Shown: positions 7,678-14,855, counted from the stretch's first letter. The stretch is 17,500 bases of DNA from Litorivivens sp041619575 (GCA_041619575.1 JBFKDP010000042.1:1-17500); one strand, 5' to 3'. Numbers and translations are program-made. Notes: generated from the sequence alone by a model not told the origin.

Positions 7678-8835
7678 TCAGTCCAGTACCACATGCGCCA
7701 GACGCTCGCGGTGATAGGCCGCATTGCCCAGCATATGTTCAGAGGCTTTGGCGCGCTTAAAGTAAAGATGCACATCGTACTCCCAGGTAAAGCCTACGCC
7801 ACCATGCATTTGCATGGCCTCACCCGCATTCTTGAAGTAGGCATCGGAGCAATACGCTTTGGCGATACTGGCAGCTTCCGTCAGCTCTTCGGCAAGCGGA
7901 CCACCCTGCAGTGCTTCATCGGCAACACAGGCCGCGTAGTAAACAGCGGAACGTGCTGCTTCTACCCGCAACATCATGTCTGCCGCCTTGTGTTTGATCG
8001 ACTGGAAGCTGGCGATGGGGCGATTAAACTGCACGCGCTCCTTGGTGTATTCCACGGTGGAGTCCAGCAACTGCTGACTGCCGCCCATTTGCTCTGCGGC
8101 CAGGGCAATACTCGCCAGATCAAGCACACGATCGAGAACTGGCCAGGCAGCGCCTTGATCACCGAGCAGCGCCGACTTTTCCAGTTTGAGTTGGTTGAAT
8201 GTAAGTGAGGCCATCTTACGGGTCTGATCCAGCACCGGAAGCTTGCTACGCTGCAGACCCTCAGCATCGGCGGCGACCGCAAACAAGCTTAGGCCATTTT
8301 CACCCAGGCTGCCCTCTTCTCGGGCTGCAATCAGCAGTAAATCGGCGCTCATGCCGTCAACCACAAAACTGCAATCACCGCTCAGGACAAAGCCGCCGTC
8401 CTGCTCACGGTAGGTAGCTGTAACCGCCCCGGCTTCGCGACCGCCACGGGCACCACAATAGGCCAAGGTCGCCGTCAGGCTACCTTCACAGATGGCACCG
8501 AGGTACTCGGCCTTCTGCTCGTCACTGGCACTCAACAGTAGTGTATTTACACCCAGGCAAACCGTGGAAAAGAAGGGCGCGCACAAAAGGTAGCGACCCA
8601 TTTGTTCCATCATGGCAACCAGCTCGACATAGCCAAGGCCCATGCCCCCGAAATCTTCGGGAATATGAATGGCCTGCCAGTACATTTCGGCGCAAATTTT
8701 CTGCCACAACTCCGGATCAAAGCCAGACTCGGACTCCATTGCCTGCCGCACAGCTTCGCTGGTAGAAACTTGCGCCAGAAAAGATTCCGCCGTATCGCGG
8801 ATCATCTGCTGCTCTTCGGTAAATACAAAATCCAT
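7678..8835 (-). CDS. Acyl-CoA dehydrogenase subunit, probable non-catalytic partner of FadE30
   Basis: 385 residues with the complete ACAD fold: an N-terminal helical domain starting MDFVFTEEQQMIRDT, the beta domain, and a C-terminal domain with ERVQFNRPIASFQ (266-278) and MHGGVGFTWEYDVHLYFKRA. The position that carries the catalytic Glu in isovaleryl-CoA dehydrogenase (LDLER) reads LDLAS here (238-242, Ala241). No IYEGT-type Glu motif is present at the C-terminus. That is the pattern of the beta-like subunit in heteromeric steroid ACADs such as the actinobacterial FadE pairs. It lies immediately upstream of fadE30 with SD/stop overlap. I infer a heterotetramer with FadE30, like ScdC1/ScdC2 of Comamonas. 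A weak SD (AAGAG) precedes ATG 8835. Confidence 0.87.
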   Translation of the reverse strand: MDFVFTEEQQMIRDTAESFLAQVSTSEAVRQAMESESGFDPELWQKICAEMYWQAIHIPEDFGGMGLGYVELVAMMEQMGRYLLCAPFFSTVCLGVNTLLLSASDEQKAEYLGAICEGSLTATLAYCGARGGREAGAVTATYREQDGGFVLSGDCSFVVDGMSADLLLIAAREEGSLGENGLSLFAVAADAEGLQRSKLPVLDQTRKMASLTFNQLKLEKSALLGDQGAAWPVLDRVLDLASIALAAEQMGGSQQLLDSTVEYTKERVQFNRPIASFQSIKHKAADMMLRVEAARSAVYYAACVADEALQGGPLAEELTEAASIAKAYCSDAYFKNAGEAMQMHGGVGFTWEYDVHLYFKRAKASEHMLGNAAYHRERLAHVVLD

Positions 8836-8874
8836 TAATGCATATGCTCTTGATAACTGCGTTTGTAGCGATGT

Positions 8875-8897
8875 TGGAGCCAGCGATGCTGGCTCCA
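8875..8897 (-). other. Perfect 10-bp stem-loop between the YfaZ-like gene and the ACAD gene
   Basis: TGGAGCCAGC, a 3-base loop, then GCTGGCTCCA. It begins seven bases after the stop of the outer-membrane protein gene. No T-run follows on the minus strand, so it does not qualify as an intrinsic terminator. It may protect or define an mRNA 3' end, or attenuate the downstream dehydrogenase. Confidence 0.6.
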
Positions 8898-8904
8898 GAT
8901 TACG

Positions 8905-9438
8905 CTAGAACAGGAGTTGCAATTTTACGTAAGGACCATCCTGAAAATCGTAGTCGCCGCGAACATCTTCGACCTCGACTTCGATATCCGACACGCCAAA
9001 CTCCAGGGCTGAATTTTCAAACAGCATCAGCTGCGCGCCCACTCGCCAGTCCCGGTATCCATCCATATCGTCAAAGGCGGTGGTCGACGGTCCGTAAAAA
9101 TAGGACATAACAAAACTGAACACGTCGCTACTGGGAACCTTAAGATCAAAGCCGAAGCTCATACCTGGCCCTTCAGCACCATCGAGATCGGCGTAGAAAC
9201 CCTTGACCCCAACGCGACCTTCCAGACGTCCACGCTGGCCATTCACATAGAAACCGGCGTTGTATATTTCCACATCGTCGTCTTCGTTGTGATCAGCACC
9301 GAAGCCCACCGACGCCTTGCCGTCCGGAGACGTGGCATTAAACGACAGACCGGCAACATCATCGCTGAACTGAAAACTCAGATCATTGGCAAAAGCCGGT
9401 GCCGATAAAACTGCCAACATTAATAGCGCCTTTCTCAT
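8905..9438 (-). CDS. YfaZ-like small outer-membrane beta-barrel protein
   Basis: 177 residues from ATG 9438, which is preceded by AGGGG. The frame is open further upstream but the signal peptide fixes this start: MRKALLMLAVLSAPAFA followed by mature NDLSFQF. The mature part alternates hydrophobic and polar residues in short strands separated by acidic turns. It contains the YfaZ-like stretch FVMSYFYGPSTTAF followed by DGYRDWRVGAQ, and ends VKLQLLF with the terminal Phe typical of outer-membrane barrels. The function of YfaZ proteins is not established. The gene lies between two steroid-catabolic genes on the same strand with gaps of 51 and 69 bases and no obvious promoter, so it is probably part of the operon. 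A role in uptake or surface binding of hydrophobic substrate is attractive but only inference. A generic small porin-like barrel is the alternative. Confidence 0.72.
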   Translation of the reverse strand: MRKALLMLAVLSAPAFANDLSFQFSDDVAGLSFNATSPDGKASVGFGADHNEDDDVEIYNAGFYVNGQRGRLEGRVGVKGFYADLDGAEGPGMSFGFDLKVPSSDVFSFVMSYFYGPSTTAFDDMDGYRDWRVGAQLMLFENSALEFGVSDIEVEVEDVRGDYDFQDGPYVKLQLLF

Positions 9439-9489
9439 GTGGTATACCCCTGCATATCGATTTGTTGTACACCCACCCACGAAAAGGGA

Positions 9490-10374
9490 TCAGGTGCCGT
9501 AAACTTTCTGCGCGGGAACTTCCTTTTTAAGAAGCTCTGCCATCGCAGTGCCAACTTCTGCCGGTTCCCAGCGAGCGCCTTTATCGACACCCTCGGTGGT
9601 CCGCCAACCATCAGCGATCGATATCTTACCGCCTTCTGACTCAAAAACTCGACCTGTAACGTGAGAAGATTCTGCGCTCGCGAGCCAGGCCAGAAGCGTT
9701 GAGACGTTTTCGGGCGCAAAATGATCAAAACTGCCATCTTCCGGCTTGGCCATACGCGCAGCCATCTCGGGCACGCCCGATGTCATGGCGGTGCGGGCAG
9801 AGGGAGCAACCGCATTGGCAGTAATGCCATAGCGGCCTAGCTCCGCAGCCTGATTCAGCGTTAGCGCTGCAATGCCCGCTTTGGCTGCCGCGTAATTACT
9901 CTGACCGATAGAGCCCTGCAGACCGGCGCCTGAGGTGGTATTGATAATACGGCCGGTCACTTCCTTGCCTGCCTTGCTCATGCCACGCCAGTAGTGCACG
10001 GCATGAGAGCTGATACAGAAATGGCCCTTGAGATGGACCGCCATAATGGTGTCCCACTCTTGCTCGGTCATGGAGGCGAACATGCGATCGCGGTTAACAC
10101 CGGCGTTGTTCAATACAATGTGCAAGTCGCCATAAGTATCAATGGCCTGTTTGACTGCTTGCAGGGAGTCGTCGTAGTTGGTGATGTCCGAGGTGTTCAC
10201 GCTGGCCTTACCGCCAGCCGCAACGATTTCGTCTACCACTTTTTGCGCAGCTTCCTGATTGATGTCATTAACGATGACATTGCAGCCCTCGCTGGCGAAA
10301 ATGCGCGCATGGGCAGCGCCCAAGCCACCACCAGCACCGGTGATGATTGCGGTTCGGTTGTCCAGAATTCCCAT
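9490..10374 (-). CDS. MFE-2-like short-chain dehydrogenase (probable 3-hydroxyacyl-CoA dehydrogenase)
   Basis: 294 residues from ATG 10374, chosen because GAGGAG lies seven bases upstream and the Rossmann fold begins at once (MGILDNRTAIITGAGGGLG). An open extension of 23 codons upstream lacks conservation signals and is rejected. Motifs: GAGGGLG 13-19, Asp37 in VNDI (NAD preference), NNAG 89-92, Ser148, Tyr161 in SNYAAAKAG, Lys165. The VTGAGGGLG/VVND style, insertions before the active site and long C-terminal tail resemble the dehydrogenase domain of peroxisomal multifunctional enzyme 2. Mycobacterial KstR2-region SDRs such as Rv3548c look similar. I infer oxidation of a 3-hydroxyacyl-CoA, probably of the HIP side chain or the opened ring chain. 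It follows fadA6. Confidence 0.87.
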   Translation of the reverse strand: MGILDNRTAIITGAGGGLGAAHARIFASEGCNVIVNDINQEAAQKVVDEIVAAGGKASVNTSDITNYDDSLQAVKQAIDTYGDLHIVLNNAGVNRDRMFASMTEQEWDTIMAVHLKGHFCISSHAVHYWRGMSKAGKEVTGRIINTTSGAGLQGSIGQSNYAAAKAGIAALTLNQAAELGRYGITANAVAPSARTAMTSGVPEMAARMAKPEDGSFDHFAPENVSTLLAWLASAESSHVTGRVFESEGGKISIADGWRTTEGVDKGARWEPAEVGTAMAELLKKEVPAQKVYGT

Positions 10375-10381
10375 TGCAAAA

Positions 10382-10387
10382 CTCCTC
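10382..10387 (-). promoter_or_regulatory. Ribosome binding site fixing the SDR start
   Basis: GAGGAG on the minus strand is seven bases before ATG 10374. The competing upstream start at 10443 would place the leader inside a heptamer repeat element. Confidence 0.7.
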
Positions 10388-10397
10388 TCGTCATTGT

Positions 10398-10536
10398 CGC
10401 TGGATGCTTGACGGAAGACGGGAGATGCAAAAGTGCACCCCATCCAGCGTAATTAATTTTTACTGTGTTTTATCATCGACTGAACGAGAGAGTCGGCCAA
10501 CGTCGCCTTGGTGCCTCCCCTCTCCCGTCCAGCCCC
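10398..10536. repeat. Intergenic element B: best copy of the heptamer inverted-repeat element
   Basis: Left tract TGACGGA-AGACGGG-AGATGC (10409-10428). The right tract, read on the other strand from 10531 to 10512, is GGACGGG-AGAGGGG-AGGC. Including the flanking GCTT/GCTG, the ends match at about 20 of 23 positions. A nested perfect 9-bp inverted repeat CGCTGGATG (10398-10406) / CATCCAGCG (10441-10449) is also present. The element fills the 162-base gap between fadA6 and the SDR gene. Confidence 0.7.
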
Positions 10537-11685
10537 TTACAATCGCTCGAGTATCGTCACATTCGCCTGACCACCGCCCTCGCACATGGTCTGCAATCCA
10601 TAACGACCGCCGCTGCGCTCCAACTCATGCAGCAGGGTTGTCATCAATTTGGTACCGGTCGCGCCCAGCGGGTGGCCCAGGGCAATCGCACCGCCATTCA
10701 CGTTGGTTTTGGCGTGGTCGTAGCCGGTTTCTTTCAACCAGGCCATGGCAACCGAGGCAAACGCTTCGTTAATTTCGACCAGGTCAATATCCTTCATGGT
10801 CATGCCGGCTTTTTTTAGTGCATGCTGAGTTGCCGGAATGGGTGCGGTCAGCATCCAGATAGGATCGTCGGCGCGCACGCTGATATGGTGGATACGCGCA
10901 CGCGGAGTCAGGTTGTAACGTTTCAGGGCGTCTTCGCTGACCACCAGAACAGCGCTGGCGCCATCACAGGTTTGACTGGAAACGGCGGCGGTGACCTTGT
11001 CACAACCAAACAGAAAATCCAGTTCGGCCATTTTCTCGAGTGTGGAATTGCGCGGTGTTTCATCCATATCGACGCCTTCCAGCGGGACGATCTCGCGATC
11101 AAACCGACCTTCCTCAATCGCCTTGAGCGCACGCCTGTGAGACTCCAGTGAATACTCTTCCAGATCGCGACGGGAAAAGCCCCACTTGTCGGCAATCATC
11201 TGCGCAGATTTAAACTGTGTCGGCGGTTCGGCGCCGTAGCGAGCCACCCAACCCTGGGAGCCTGAGAAAGGATCGCTAAAGCCCATGGGTATTGCAGCAG
11301 TCATGGCCGAGGAAATAGGAATCTGGGTCATGGTTTGCACGCCACCGGCAATGATCACGTCCTGGGTTCCCGACATCACCGCCTGGGCAGCAAAGTGAAC
11401 TGACTGCTGGGACGAACCGCACTGACGATCAATCGTTGTACCGGGCACTTCCTGCGAAAGCCCCGCGGCCAGCCAGCATGTGCGCGCAATGTCGCCCGCC
11501 AAAGGACCAATGGCATCGACGCAGCCGAATATCACATCGTCGTATTCGTTGTCGGGGATACCGTTGCGATCAACAATCGCCTTCATCACATGAGCGCCGA
11601 GGTCGGCACCGTGAACATGGGCAAGGCCACCTTTGCGGCGTCCGGTTGGCGTTCTTACTGCATCTACGATATATGCTTCTGGCAT
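10537..11685 (-). CDS. fadA6: FadA6-like thiolase of the steroid C/D-ring pathway
   Basis: 382 residues. It closely follows Mycobacterium FadA6 (Rv3556c) in diagnostic stretches: EAYIVDAVRT at the start, GCVDAIGPLAGDIAR (54-68), DRQCGSSQQ (86-94), IPISSAMT, RARIHHISVRADDP, and the C-terminus RYGLQTMCEGGGQANVTI. Catalytic residues are Cys89, His338 (ALGHPLGATG) and Cys368. FadA6 performs CoA-dependent cleavage of 3-oxoacyl-CoA intermediates in HIP breakdown, after ring opening by IpdAB and possibly also on the side chain. The ATG at 11685 has a near-perfect SD (AAGGAGG) at good distance. It lies between the FadE31/32-type pair and the MFE-2-like dehydrogenase. Confidence 0.93.
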   Translation of the reverse strand: MPEAYIVDAVRTPTGRRKGGLAHVHGADLGAHVMKAIVDRNGIPDNEYDDVIFGCVDAIGPLAGDIARTCWLAAGLSQEVPGTTIDRQCGSSQQSVHFAAQAVMSGTQDVIIAGGVQTMTQIPISSAMTAAIPMGFSDPFSGSQGWVARYGAEPPTQFKSAQMIADKWGFSRRDLEEYSLESHRRALKAIEEGRFDREIVPLEGVDMDETPRNSTLEKMAELDFLFGCDKVTAAVSSQTCDGASAVLVVSEDALKRYNLTPRARIHHISVRADDPIWMLTAPIPATQHALKKAGMTMKDIDLVEINEAFASVAMAWLKETGYDHAKTNVNGGAIALGHPLGATGTKLMTTLLHELERSGGRYGLQTMCEGGGQANVTILERL

Positions 11686-11715
11686 GATTGCCTCCTTGAT
11701 ATTCCGGGAGGTTTT

Positions 11716-11750
11716 ACCCTCGCCCCAACCCGCCCCAAAAGGGGAGGGAA
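11716..11750. repeat. C-rich hairpin repeat upstream of fadA6
   Basis: A run starting CCCTCGCCCC and ending CCCCAAAAGGGGAGGG lies between the fadE32/33-like stop and the fadA6 start. CCCTC at 11717-11721 pairs with GAGGG at 11744-11748, and the inner CCCC-AAAA-GGGG can also fold. It looks like a widespread C/G-rich proteobacterial intergenic repeat. A related sequence lies at 12823-12867, on the other side of the same dehydrogenase gene. Confidence 0.55.
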
Positions 11751-11753
11751 GAT

Positions 11754-12803
11754 TTAAAATGTATTGCCCGCCCCGAGCTTCGCATCGGCGGCCATAACGA
11801 AATCAGCAACACGCTGTTTGTGAAATGCCCCATCACCCCAGGTGCTGGCATAGGCCCAGGCGCGCTTCATATAAATGTGTAAATCCACTTCCCAGGTATA
11901 ACCCATGGCGCCGTGCACCTGAATGCAATTTTTAGCGGCCAGATTAGCGACCTCACAGGCGGCAAGCTTAACGTGGCTGACGGCCATGTCGGTATTGCTC
12001 AATCTATTGTCAATGGCGTAGGCCGCGCGCGCTGCCGGTGCCTTGGCATATTCAAGTTTGTAGGCAATGTTGGCCATATGGTGTTTGACCGCCTGAAATG
12101 TACCTATGGCAACACCAAATTGTTTACGCTCACTGGTGTACTGAACAGACAGGTCAATCATGCGCTGAGCGAGACCAAGCGATTCAGCCGCTGTACCCAG
12201 TGCACCGCCATTGAGCGCCGCCGCGATCAGGGCTTGGGCCAAGCCGCCATCAGCAATCTTTTCCGCACTGCTGGCATCAAAATCCACCGCGTAGAGTTTG
12301 CGGCTCAGATCAACGGACTCGTTGTAGCGCAGCGTTGCGGCTGCCGCAGGCACTGCATACAGAGAACCGGCCTTTTCCAGAATCAGCAAATCGGCAATAT
12401 GGGCATCTTCAACCAGTACGTTCTGTTCCAGACCCACGACAACAATCGCTTCGCCGCCCGCAATTTTCGGCAGCCAGGTTTCCTGCAAGCCCGCATTCTG
12501 ACTGTTAACCAGCAGGGGAACGCTGACCATGGCGGTGTGCACCAGTGGCGCTGGCAGAGCAACGTAGCCACACTCCTGCGCGAGCAAAACGAAATCCAGA
12601 GCCTGCATACCGAGACCACCAAAGGCCTCCGGCACGGTGATGCCGGTCAAGCCCATTTCGGCCAGCTGCTGCCACAGTTCACTGCTGCGACCGCTGTCGG
12701 TTTCCCAGAGCCCGCGAATTTTTTCAGGCGTAATCTCACTCACCAGAAAATCGCGCACGGATTCCTGAAATAACAATTGATCTTCTGTAAACGTAAAATC
12801 CAT
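11754..12803 (-). CDS. FadE32/FadE33-like acyl-CoA dehydrogenase beta-type subunit
   Basis: 349 residues, short for an ACAD and similar in size class to FadE32/FadE33 (about 318). It starts MDFTFTEDQLLFQESVRDFL, contains VPEAFGGLGM (58-66), SERKQFGVAIGTFQAVKHH (224-242) and VHGAMGYTWEVDLHIYMKRA, and ends soon after without an IYxGT segment. The catalytic-base position of isovaleryl-CoA dehydrogenase is not Glu (region 188-203 reads LAQALIAAALNGGALG). In Mycobacterium, FadE31 pairs with FadE32 or FadE33 into alpha2beta2 enzymes, and FadE32 acts on the methyl-oxo-octanedioyl-CoA chain. The fadE31-like gene directly upstream would supply the catalytic subunit. ATG 12803 has only a weak GAGAGA leader. 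Confidence 0.9.
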   Translation of the reverse strand: MDFTFTEDQLLFQESVRDFLVSEITPEKIRGLWETDSGRSSELWQQLAEMGLTGITVPEAFGGLGMQALDFVLLAQECGYVALPAPLVHTAMVSVPLLVNSQNAGLQETWLPKIAGGEAIVVVGLEQNVLVEDAHIADLLILEKAGSLYAVPAAAATLRYNESVDLSRKLYAVDFDASSAEKIADGGLAQALIAAALNGGALGTAAESLGLAQRMIDLSVQYTSERKQFGVAIGTFQAVKHHMANIAYKLEYAKAPAARAAYAIDNRLSNTDMAVSHVKLAACEVANLAAKNCIQVHGAMGYTWEVDLHIYMKRAWAYASTWGDGAFHKQRVADFVMAADAKLGAGNTF

Positions 12804-12822
12804 GGTTTTCTCTCTGTCTTTT

Positions 12823-12867
12823 CCCTCCCCGCGCCCCTCTCCCCTTAGGAAAGGATTACGACGAGGG
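12823..12867. repeat. C-rich repeat between the FadE31- and FadE32-type genes
   Basis: Begins CCCTCCCCGCGCCCCTCTCC and continues CCTTAGGAAAGG. The outer CCCTC (12823-12827) pairs with GAGGG (12863-12867) next to the fadE31-like stop codon. Composition and layout resemble the element at 11716-11750, with more divergence. Confidence 0.45.
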
Positions 12868-12868
12868 T

Positions 12869-14041
12869 CTATTTCCGGGGCATGCCCAACATTCTTTCCG
12901 CTATGATGTTGCGCTGAATTTCATTGGTCCCCGCGTAAATGGGCCCAGATTGCGCAAACATCCAGCCGTCCAGCCAGGTGCCAACACCCTCAGCATCGGG
13001 TGCATGGGGTTGCAGTTCTGCGCGAGCACCCAGAATGCTCAGGGCGGTGGCATGCATTTGCTGATCAAGTTCAGACCAGAATATTTTGTTGGTCGATGAC
13101 TCGGCACCAATTTTGCCACCTTTGATCAGGCGGCAGGCCGTCTGATAGGTGGTGAGGGTGTATGCCTCTGCGTCCATATAGGCGCGCAATACCGCTTCAC
13201 GAATCGCCGGGTCGCGGTCAGCACTCTCGCGGTTGGCCTGGTAGAGCTCGACCAGACGTTTGGCAGTTTCCTGAAAACGCGCAGGAGAACGCAGCATCAG
13301 CCCTCGCTCAAAACCGGCTGTCGCCATTGCCACACCCCAGCCTTCACCTTCACCACCAAGGCGGTTTTCGACCGGTACTTTGACGTTGTCGAAAAATATT
13401 TCTGCAAAGCCGGGCAGGCCATCCAACTGCGGAATCGGGCGAACGGTAATGCCTTCCAGATCCAGGGGCAGCAGAATAAAGGTCAGGCCGCGATGGCGCT
13501 GAGACTCCGGATCGGTGCGGAACATACCGAAGCACCAGTCCGCCCAGACAGCGCGGGTCGACCAGGTCTTCTGACCGTTGATGATGTAATGGCTGCCGTC
13601 TTCACTCAGCTCTGCCTTGGAGCGAATGGCCGCCATATCAGAACCGGCATTGGGTTCGGACCAGCCCTGACACCAGATGTCCTTACCGGTGGCCATACCG
13701 GTAAGAAACTTCTTCTTCTGGGCTTCGGTGCCGTACTCCATGAGCGTCGGCCCCAGCAAGAAAATACCGTTCTGATTAACACGCAGTGGCGCACGCGCAG
13801 CGTAGTACTCTTCTTCGAAGATAAGCCACTGGATCAGATCCGCACCGCGACCGCCCATCTCTTCCGGCCAGGTAATCATGCCCCAGCGCCCTTCGTAGAG
13901 CTTGGCTTCCCACTCCCGGTGCTGCTGAAATCCCTCTTCGGTGTCGAAAGTTGTCAAAGGCTCTTTGGGAGCATTCTCAGCAAGCCAGCTGCGAATTTCT
14001 TCGCGGAAGGCTTGGTGTTCTGGTGTAAAAGTTAGGTTCAT
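12869..14041 (-). CDS. fadE31: FadE31-like acyl-CoA dehydrogenase, catalytic subunit
   Basis: 390 residues from ATG 14041, with GAGG about seven bases upstream. A TTG two codons earlier is possible but less likely. Features shared with Mycobacterium FadE31: FDTEEGFQQHREW (32-44), ITWPEEMGGRGA (56-67), FEEEYYAARAP (75-85), IWCQGWSEPNAGSDMA (122-137), INGQKTWSTRA (154-164), FERGLMLRSPARF (244-256). Glu245 matches the isovaleryl-CoA dehydrogenase base. The MCAD site is Ala370 (IYAGTNEIQRNIIAE), so Glu245 should be the catalytic residue. It probably forms an alpha2beta2 enzyme with the next gene, acting on the open-chain methyl-oxo dicarboxyl-CoA late in C/D-ring breakdown. It follows echA20. Confidence 0.92.
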   Translation of the reverse strand: MNLTFTPEHQAFREEIRSWLAENAPKEPLTTFDTEEGFQQHREWEAKLYEGRWGMITWPEEMGGRGADLIQWLIFEEEYYAARAPLRVNQNGIFLLGPTLMEYGTEAQKKKFLTGMATGKDIWCQGWSEPNAGSDMAAIRSKAELSEDGSHYIINGQKTWSTRAVWADWCFGMFRTDPESQRHRGLTFILLPLDLEGITVRPIPQLDGLPGFAEIFFDNVKVPVENRLGGEGEGWGVAMATAGFERGLMLRSPARFQETAKRLVELYQANRESADRDPAIREAVLRAYMDAEAYTLTTYQTACRLIKGGKIGAESSTNKIFWSELDQQMHATALSILGARAELQPHAPDAEGVGTWLDGWMFAQSGPIYAGTNEIQRNIIAERMLGMPRK

Positions 14042-14076
14042 TCGCAACCTCGTGGTTCAAAAATCTTGCCGGGAGG

Positions 14077-14093
14077 CGGACGTCCGACGTCCG
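14077..14093. repeat. 17-base palindrome and heptamer tandem after echA20
   Basis: CGGACGTC-C-GACGTCCG is a perfect 8+1+8 inverted repeat. Read on the minus strand it is also a 7-base tandem (GTCGGAC twice, then GTCC). It begins two bases after the echA20 stop and lies 35 bases before the fadE31-like start. It could be an mRNA hairpin or a degenerate relative of the heptamer elements in other gaps. Confidence 0.6.
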
Positions 14094-14095
14094 AC

Positions 14096-14851
14096 TCAGA
14101 ACTTCACATCTCGCTTTTCAACGAATGCATCTCTGGTCGCCTGGGAGTCTGGCGAAGCGTAGGCCTCCTGGGTAAAGCCTTGCTCCCAGCGATATTTGTC
14201 TTCCAGGTTACCGTCTTCGATACCGGTCAGCGCTTCTTTGGCCAACTGGATCATGCGCGGTGACTTTTCAGCAATTTGCCCGGCAATTTCCCGTGCGACA
14301 TCCAGCAGTTGGTCGCGCGGCACCACTCGCTCTACTGCGCCCAGGCGGTAGGCCTCCTGCGCATCAATGCCCTCGCCGGTAAAGTACATATGGCGGACTT
14401 TTTGCACGGGGAACATGCGCTGGAGGTGGGCGCCACCGCCCATTGCGCCGCGATCCACTTCCGGCACGGCAAAGGTGGCGCACTCGGACGCGACAATAAT
14501 ATCCGCTGCGCCACTGATGCCGATGCCACCACCCAGTACAAAGCCATGAACAGCGACAATCACCGGCTTTTCATTGCGGTGTATGGCTTTAAAGGTGTCG
14601 TAGTTACCTTTATTGACAGCGGTAATTTTTGAGGCGTCGGCCTGCAGTTCTTTGATATCGACACCAGCACAAAAACCCTTGCCCTCTGCGGCAATGATGA
14701 TCACGCGTACTTCGTCGTTTTTACCGAGCGCTTCGATTTCACTGGCAATGGCAAACCAGCCTGCGCTGTCGAAGGCGTTGACGGGCGGCTTGTTGAAAAT
14801 CATCTCCGCAATGCCGCTATTGGAAAGAGTCAGTGTGTAGGGTTTGCTCAT
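14096..14851 (-). CDS. echA20: EchA20-type crotonase, ring-D-opening hydrolase (HIEC-CoA hydrolase)
   Basis: 251 residues from ATG 14851, near the 247 of Mycobacterium EchA20. A GTG 14 codons upstream would run into ipdC and is rejected. Crotonase-fold marks: NKPPVNAFDSAGW (19-31), EGKGFCAGVDIKEL with the first oxyanion-hole segment, HGFVLGGGIG with the second, and PEVDRGAMGGGAHL over the active site. The C-terminal YRWEQGFT also matches EchA20. Despite its hydratase ancestry, EchA20 hydrolytically opens ring D of the bicyclic HIEC-CoA to give COCHEA-CoA, the substrate of IpdAB. The start codon is four bases after the ipdC stop, so translation is probably coupled. ipdA, ipdB and ipdC precede it. 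Confidence 0.92.
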   Translation of the reverse strand: MSKPYTLTLSNSGIAEMIFNKPPVNAFDSAGWFAIASEIEALGKNDEVRVIIIAAEGKGFCAGVDIKELQADASKITAVNKGNYDTFKAIHRNEKPVIVAVHGFVLGGGIGISGAADIIVASECATFAVPEVDRGAMGGGAHLQRMFPVQKVRHMYFTGEGIDAQEAYRLGAVERVVPRDQLLDVAREIAGQIAEKSPRMIQLAKEALTGIEDGNLEDKYRWEQGFTQEAYASPDSQATRDAFVEKRDVKF

Positions 14852-14855
14852 ATCA

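Noticed and set aside
8840..8847. GCATATGC palindrome in the leader of the ACAD gene
   Set aside because: Eight bases of self-complementarity are expected often by chance and nothing else supports a site.
9439..9480. Longer start for the YfaZ-like protein
   Set aside because: The added residues precede a standard signal peptide, which must be at the N-terminus.
10375..10443. 23-residue N-terminal extension of the SDR
   Set aside because: The Rossmann fold starts directly at ATG 10374, which has a strong SD; the extension is translated from repeat element sequence.
11913..12773. 286-codon open frame on the plus strand
   Set aside because: It lies fully antisense to the FadE32/33-like dehydrogenase, shows no recognisable domain and has the low-complexity look of a reverse-frame shadow.
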